DNA of 32,771 nucleotides, taken from the NCBI GenBank assembly GCA_019745005.1, contig JAIETO010000291.1, forward strand, positions 1 to 32,771, given 5' to 3'. A model generated the notes under the pieces. That model was not told the DNA's origin. It did not search any database and saw only the letters and a program-made list of their open reading frames with translations. The translations under genes and the position numbers were made by a program. Source of the DNA: Burkholderiaceae bacterium. GTDB lineage: Bacteria; Pseudomonadota; Gammaproteobacteria; Burkholderiales; Burkholderiaceae_D. Below are positions 31,281 through 32,771 of this stretch, one piece after another. How positions within the stretch are numbered: the first letter of the stretch is position 1; the number at the start of each line of letters is the position of its first letter.

Positions 31281-32558
31281 TCAGATTGTCGCCCATTCAG
31301 GTGCTGCGTTAAATTGCTTTAAAACTCGCAATGCAGATTTAAGACCATCTTCGTGAAAGCCATAACCGGTCCAAGCACCTGCGAACCAGGTATTTTTGAT
31401 CCCTTGAATTGATGCGATATTTTTTTGAGAATCGATCGCTGATTGGTCAAATATGGGGTGGTCGTAAGAAAATTTCGCGAGAATATGCTCAGCAGCCGGT
31501 TTTATAGTTGGGTTGAGCGTCACGATCACCGCTTTGTTCGTATCGAGTTTTTGCAGTTGGTTCAATAAATAGCTAACACAAACGGGGCGCTTGTTATCAA
31601 TTGATTCGCCGCTCAAGTAATTCCAAGCAGACCACACTTTCTTATTTTTGGGTAGGAGCTTTTCATCTGTGTGTAAATATGCCTCGTTCGCTTGGTAGCG
31701 CGCCGCAGCTAAAAGATGCTTTTCTTCTTCGCTGATGTCACTGAGTATTCTTATTGTGTCTGGCGCGTGCGTCGCAAAAATCACGTGATCGAAATGTTCT
31801 ACGCTGTCCTTTGTGTTTAGTGTGACTGTCGAGCCAGACCTCAGTACAGACAGCACCGGTGCATTTAATCTTATGTCAGGCAGAGTGGCAGCAATTTTTT
31901 TGACGTACTCTCGTGCGCCGCCTCGCACTGTGCGCCATTTCGGTCGGTTGTTGACTTGTAGCAGGGCGTGATTTAGACAGAATCGCAAGAAGGTTTGCGC
32001 GGGGAATTGCAAGATATCCTCCGGCGAGCTCGACCAAATTGCAGCAGCCATCGGCACTAAGTAGTTGTTGCTAAATGCTTCCCCGTAATTCTCGTTTTTT
32101 AATAGATCATGCAGCGTCCAGTTGGTGTTTTCAGCGAGATGCAAATAGCGCTGTGCCGATCGATTAAAGCGAAGTATGTCTCGCAGCATTGAAAGAAAAG
32201 AGAATGAAAGTAGATTTTTTCGTTGGGCAAAAACGGTGTCTAGGTTGGTGCCAGCCCATTCAAGCGCTCCGCCATTCATAGAAACACCAAATGACATGTC
32301 ACTCTCGTAGCTAGCGACATCAAGCTCTTTGAAGAAGGCGATTAAATTGGGATAGGTGAGGTCGTTGAACACCAAAAAACCTGTATCGACAGCCAATGCC
32401 TTGCCGTCTACATTGATATCGACTGTGTTGGTATGTCCGCCTAAGTAAGAATTCGCCTCATACAAGACCACGTCGTGCATTTTATTGAGGAAGTAGGCTG
32501 CGGTAAGGCCTGATATTCCCGCGCCAACAATGGCAATACGCTGTCGTTGTGAGTGCAT
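31281..32558 (-). CDS. FAD-dependent oxidoreductase (amine-oxidase-like fold)
   Basis: A 425-residue flavoprotein. The dinucleotide-binding motif G-A-G-I-S-G (Gly12, Gly14, Gly17) starts a Rossmann fold, then E-A-N-S-Y-L-G-G-H-T and D-T-G-F-L-V-F-N follow. The C-terminal FAD segment W-F-A-G-A-W-T-G-Y-G-F-H-E-D-G is present near residue 390. Such proteins pair with DUF1365 and Cfa-like enzymes and are thought to oxidise or desaturate acyl chains. It is the first gene of the eight-gene operon and is transcribed away from the TetR-type gene; its ribosome site is weak. Confidence 0.92.
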   Translation of the reverse strand: MHSQRQRIAIVGAGISGLTAAYFLNKMHDVVLYEANSYLGGHTNTVDINVDGKALAVDTGFLVFNDLTYPNLIAFFKELDVASYESDMSFGVSMNGGALEWAGTNLDTVFAQRKNLLSFSFLSMLRDILRFNRSAQRYLHLAENTNWTLHDLLKNENYGEAFSNNYLVPMAAAIWSSSPEDILQFPAQTFLRFCLNHALLQVNNRPKWRTVRGGAREYVKKIAATLPDIRLNAPVLSVLRSGSTVTLNTKDSVEHFDHVIFATHAPDTIRILSDISEEEKHLLAAARYQANEAYLHTDEKLLPKNKKVWSAWNYLSGESIDNKRPVCVSYLLNQLQKLDTNKAVIVTLNPTIKPAAEHILAKFSYDHPIFDQSAIDSQKNIASIQGIKNTWFAGAWTGYGFHEDGLKSALRVLKQFNAAPEWATI

Positions 32559-32611
32559 GTCGATGAATTATTTGGATTTTTTGGTGAAATTGTTTTGGGT
32601 TTATTTACTTC

Positions 32612-32629
32612 AGTGCTAATATTAATACT
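32612..32629. promoter_or_regulatory. Candidate operator palindrome 1
   Basis: AGTGCTAATATTAATACT is an imperfect palindrome: AGT and ACT arms around TAATATTA with two unmatched base pairs on the axis flanks. It lies in the 112-bp divergent region between the FAD oxidoreductase and the TetR-type gene. Its ACT/AGT-TAAT content resembles palindrome 2. Confidence 0.35.
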
Positions 32630-32645
32630 AGTTCAGAATAAATGC

Positions 32646-32657
32646 TACTAATTAGTA
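32646..32657. promoter_or_regulatory. Candidate operator palindrome 2
   Basis: TACTAATTAGTA is a perfect 12-bp palindrome ending 13 bases before the ATG of the TetR-type regulator. This is where an autoregulatory TetR operator is commonly found. AT-rich palindromes also arise by chance. Confidence 0.4.
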
Positions 32658-32670
32658 ACAAAATAAACCA

Positions 32671-32771
32671 ATGAGTATTTTAAGCAAACTAAACTTCAAA
32701 GACCAAGCATTTCAATTACGTGAAAACGTCATCTTGGACGCGACAACAAACGTTCTAGCCACAAAAGGTTT
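32671..32771 (+). CDS. TetR/AcrR-type transcriptional regulator, first 33 codons
   Basis: The ATG at 32671 opens a frame that runs off the right edge. Residues 17-33 (R-E-N-V-I-L-D-A-T-T-N-V-L-A-T-K-G) match the first helix of the TetR DNA-binding domain, where the pattern is R-x-x-I-L-x-A-A-x-x-x-F-x-x-x-G. It is divergent from the lipid operon, with 112 bases between the starts, so it is the natural candidate repressor. The call rests on 33 residues and is moderate. Confidence 0.6.
   Translation, partial: MSILSKLNFKDQAFQLRENVILDATTNVLATKG

Overview
The window comes from the chromosome of a Gram-negative proteobacterium. Gene order, protein types and moderate base composition suggest a betaproteobacterium of the Burkholderiales, with an Oxalobacteraceae/Undibacterium-like organism as my best guess (inference). 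About two thirds of it is a type VI secretion system (T6SS) locus; the rest is a secreted multidomain protein and a lipid/redox operon.

Positions 1-4340 (minus strand) hold tssJ-tssK-tssL followed by a vgrG that runs off the left edge. An AT-rich divergent promoter region (4341-4749) separates this from the plus-strand run 4750-18218: a TPR lipoprotein, tssB, tssC, hcp, tssE, tssF, tssG, clpV (tssH) and a second, very long vgrG. A GC-rich hairpin with a T-run sits between hcp and tssE and may attenuate transcription after the highly expressed tube genes. A 29-bp imperfect inverted repeat lies between clpV and vgrG. tssM, tssA and PAAR genes are not in the window, so the apparatus encoded here is incomplete and probably continues to the left.

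Positions 18218-22437 are a visibly AT-richer cargo island. It carries an NlpC/P60-like putative peptidoglycan amidase overlapping the vgrG stop codon, a periplasmic DUF4424-like protein, a SleB-like putative cell-wall hydrolase, an exported small protein overlapping it, a truncated membrane-protein gene fused to a short vgrG remnant, and a second DUF4424 protein. The most economical reading is two effector-immunity pairs delivered by the vgrG, plus an orphan immunity gene left by an earlier vgrG recombination. The vgrG itself ends in two tandem copies of a ~55-residue domain that could load cargo.

Positions 22595-25411 (minus) encode a 938-residue secreted protein with a PHP-like metal-binding domain, two near-identical Ig-like repeats and a C-terminal jelly-roll-like domain; a bidirectional terminator separates it from the island.

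Positions 25744-32558 (minus) form a tight eight-gene operon: FAD oxidoreductase, DUF1365, cyclopropane-fatty-acid-synthase-like methyltransferase, chalcone-isomerase-like protein, MFS transporter, DUF3833 lipoprotein, short-chain dehydrogenase and SnoaL-like protein. Most gene boundaries overlap or nearly touch. It probably modifies membrane fatty acids. A divergent TetR-type regulator starts at 32671 and is cut by the window edge; two palindromes in the shared promoter are its candidate operators.
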